Shown here in pieces: positions 5,108 through 5,293 of a stretch of 5,293 bases of DNA. The translations under genes were made by a program, and so were the position numbers. The notes beneath the pieces are model-generated. The model worked only from the letters and a program-made list of their open reading frames with translations. It did no database searches and was not told the origin of the DNA. Source of the stretch: Methanobacteriota archaeon (GTDB lineage Archaea; Halobacteriota; Bog-38; Methanoflorentales; Methanoflorentaceae); contig JAJRBK010000164.1 in the NCBI GenBank assembly GCA_028679495.1, forward strand, positions 1 through 5,293. The letters are read 5' to 3'. How positions within the stretch are numbered: the first letter of the stretch is position 1; each line of letters opens with the position of its first letter.

Positions 5108-5293
5108 ATGATGAAAGTATGGCTCATAGGTGTAAAAGGGGCCGTCGCGACAACAACAATTGTGGGGACGCTCGCCATAAAGCACGGCTTGAGTTCCACG
5201 AGAGGGATACCTACAGAAGATGGTAGCTTTTCACGGCTGAATCTTGCTAAGCTTGACGAGATCGAATTTGGTGGACACGATATTAGAGACTTA
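5108..5293 (+). CDS. Inositol-1-phosphate synthase, N-terminal 62 codons, cut by window end
   Basis: The visible part begins MMKVWLIGVKGAVATTT, a Rossmann-type NAD-binding segment whose glycine-rich turn (GVKGAVATTTIVG, residues 8-20) is in the form typical of myo-inositol-1-phosphate synthases, and ends with EFGGHDIRDL (53-62), a family block in which FGGHDI or FGGWDI is conserved. The start MKVWL and the short gap between these two blocks are like the archaeal enzyme, for example that of Archaeoglobus as I remember it, rather than the longer eukaryotic one. The enzyme converts glucose-6-phosphate to inositol-1-phosphate with NAD as a recycled cofactor, in the cytosol. In archaea the product feeds inositol phospholipid headgroups and, in some hyperthermophiles, di-myo-inositol phosphate. 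Two adjacent ATGs (5108 and 5111) are possible starts. Catalytic residues lie beyond the window, so only the family is assigned. Confidence 0.92.
   Translation, partial: MMKVWLIGVKGAVATTTIVGTLAIKHGLSSTRGIPTEDGSFSRLNLAKLDEIEFGGHDIRDL

Noticed and set aside
1..5293. CRISPR array, insertion sequence, toxin-antitoxin or defence genes
   Set aside because: No regular direct repeats, terminal inverted repeats, transposase or nuclease motifs were seen on either strand.

Overview
The window most likely comes from an archaeon. The 3'-terminal gene has the N-terminus of an archaeal-type inositol-1-phosphate synthase. Several genes are preceded by AT-rich TATA-like boxes, genes end near short oligo-T tracts rather than at clear bacterial-type hairpin-plus-U terminators, and ribosome-binding sites such as AGGTGA and GAGGAG precede several starts. 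No rRNA, tRNA, CRISPR array, transposase or phage gene was seen. A finer taxonomic placement cannot be supported from this sequence alone.

Layout. (1) Positions 1-2439, plus strand, hold a tight three-gene operon: the C-terminal part of an asparagine-synthase-type ATPase domain protein (5' end outside the window), gatC and gatA. Both junctions are 4-bp ATGA overlaps, so translation is probably coupled. (2) Positions 2440-2666 are intergenic, with a small hairpin right after the gatA stop and a TATA-like box before the next gene. (3) Positions 2667-3029, plus strand, encode an unrecognised 120-aa protein predicted to be helical. (4) Positions 3112 to about 4431, minus strand, encode a GT4-type glycosyltransferase convergent with the previous gene; a 7-bp inverted repeat lies between them. 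(5) A divergent AT-rich intergenic region of about 240 bp carries promoters in both directions. (6) Positions 4671-4943, plus strand, encode a small, very hydrophilic four-cysteine protein with a GTG start and a good ribosome-binding site. (7) Positions 5108-5293, plus strand, are the first 62 codons of inositol-1-phosphate synthase, cut by the window edge.

How the genes fit together. The first operon is about amide nitrogen. GatCA is the glutaminase half of the tRNA-dependent amidotransferase that makes Asn-tRNA and/or Gln-tRNA, and an asparagine-synthase-type ATPase is co-translated with it. gatB, the kinase/transferase subunit, does not follow gatA here. The right part has a cytosolic glycosyltransferase and the enzyme that commits glucose-6-phosphate to inositol; a shared role in inositol lipid, glycolipid or compatible-solute synthesis is possible but only inferred.

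The most noteworthy observation is that the glycosyltransferase reading frame clearly continues about 40 codons upstream of its first usual start codon (GTG at 4311) and there encodes the typical N-terminal PPRECGIATF motif. No ATG, GTG or TTG is available in that extension. An ATA codon behind a GAGGAG ribosome-binding site is the best-placed start, unless a one-base error or mutation has removed the link to a nearby ATG. I found no convincing wholly new multi-gene system; the rest is mostly recognisable housekeeping sequence.
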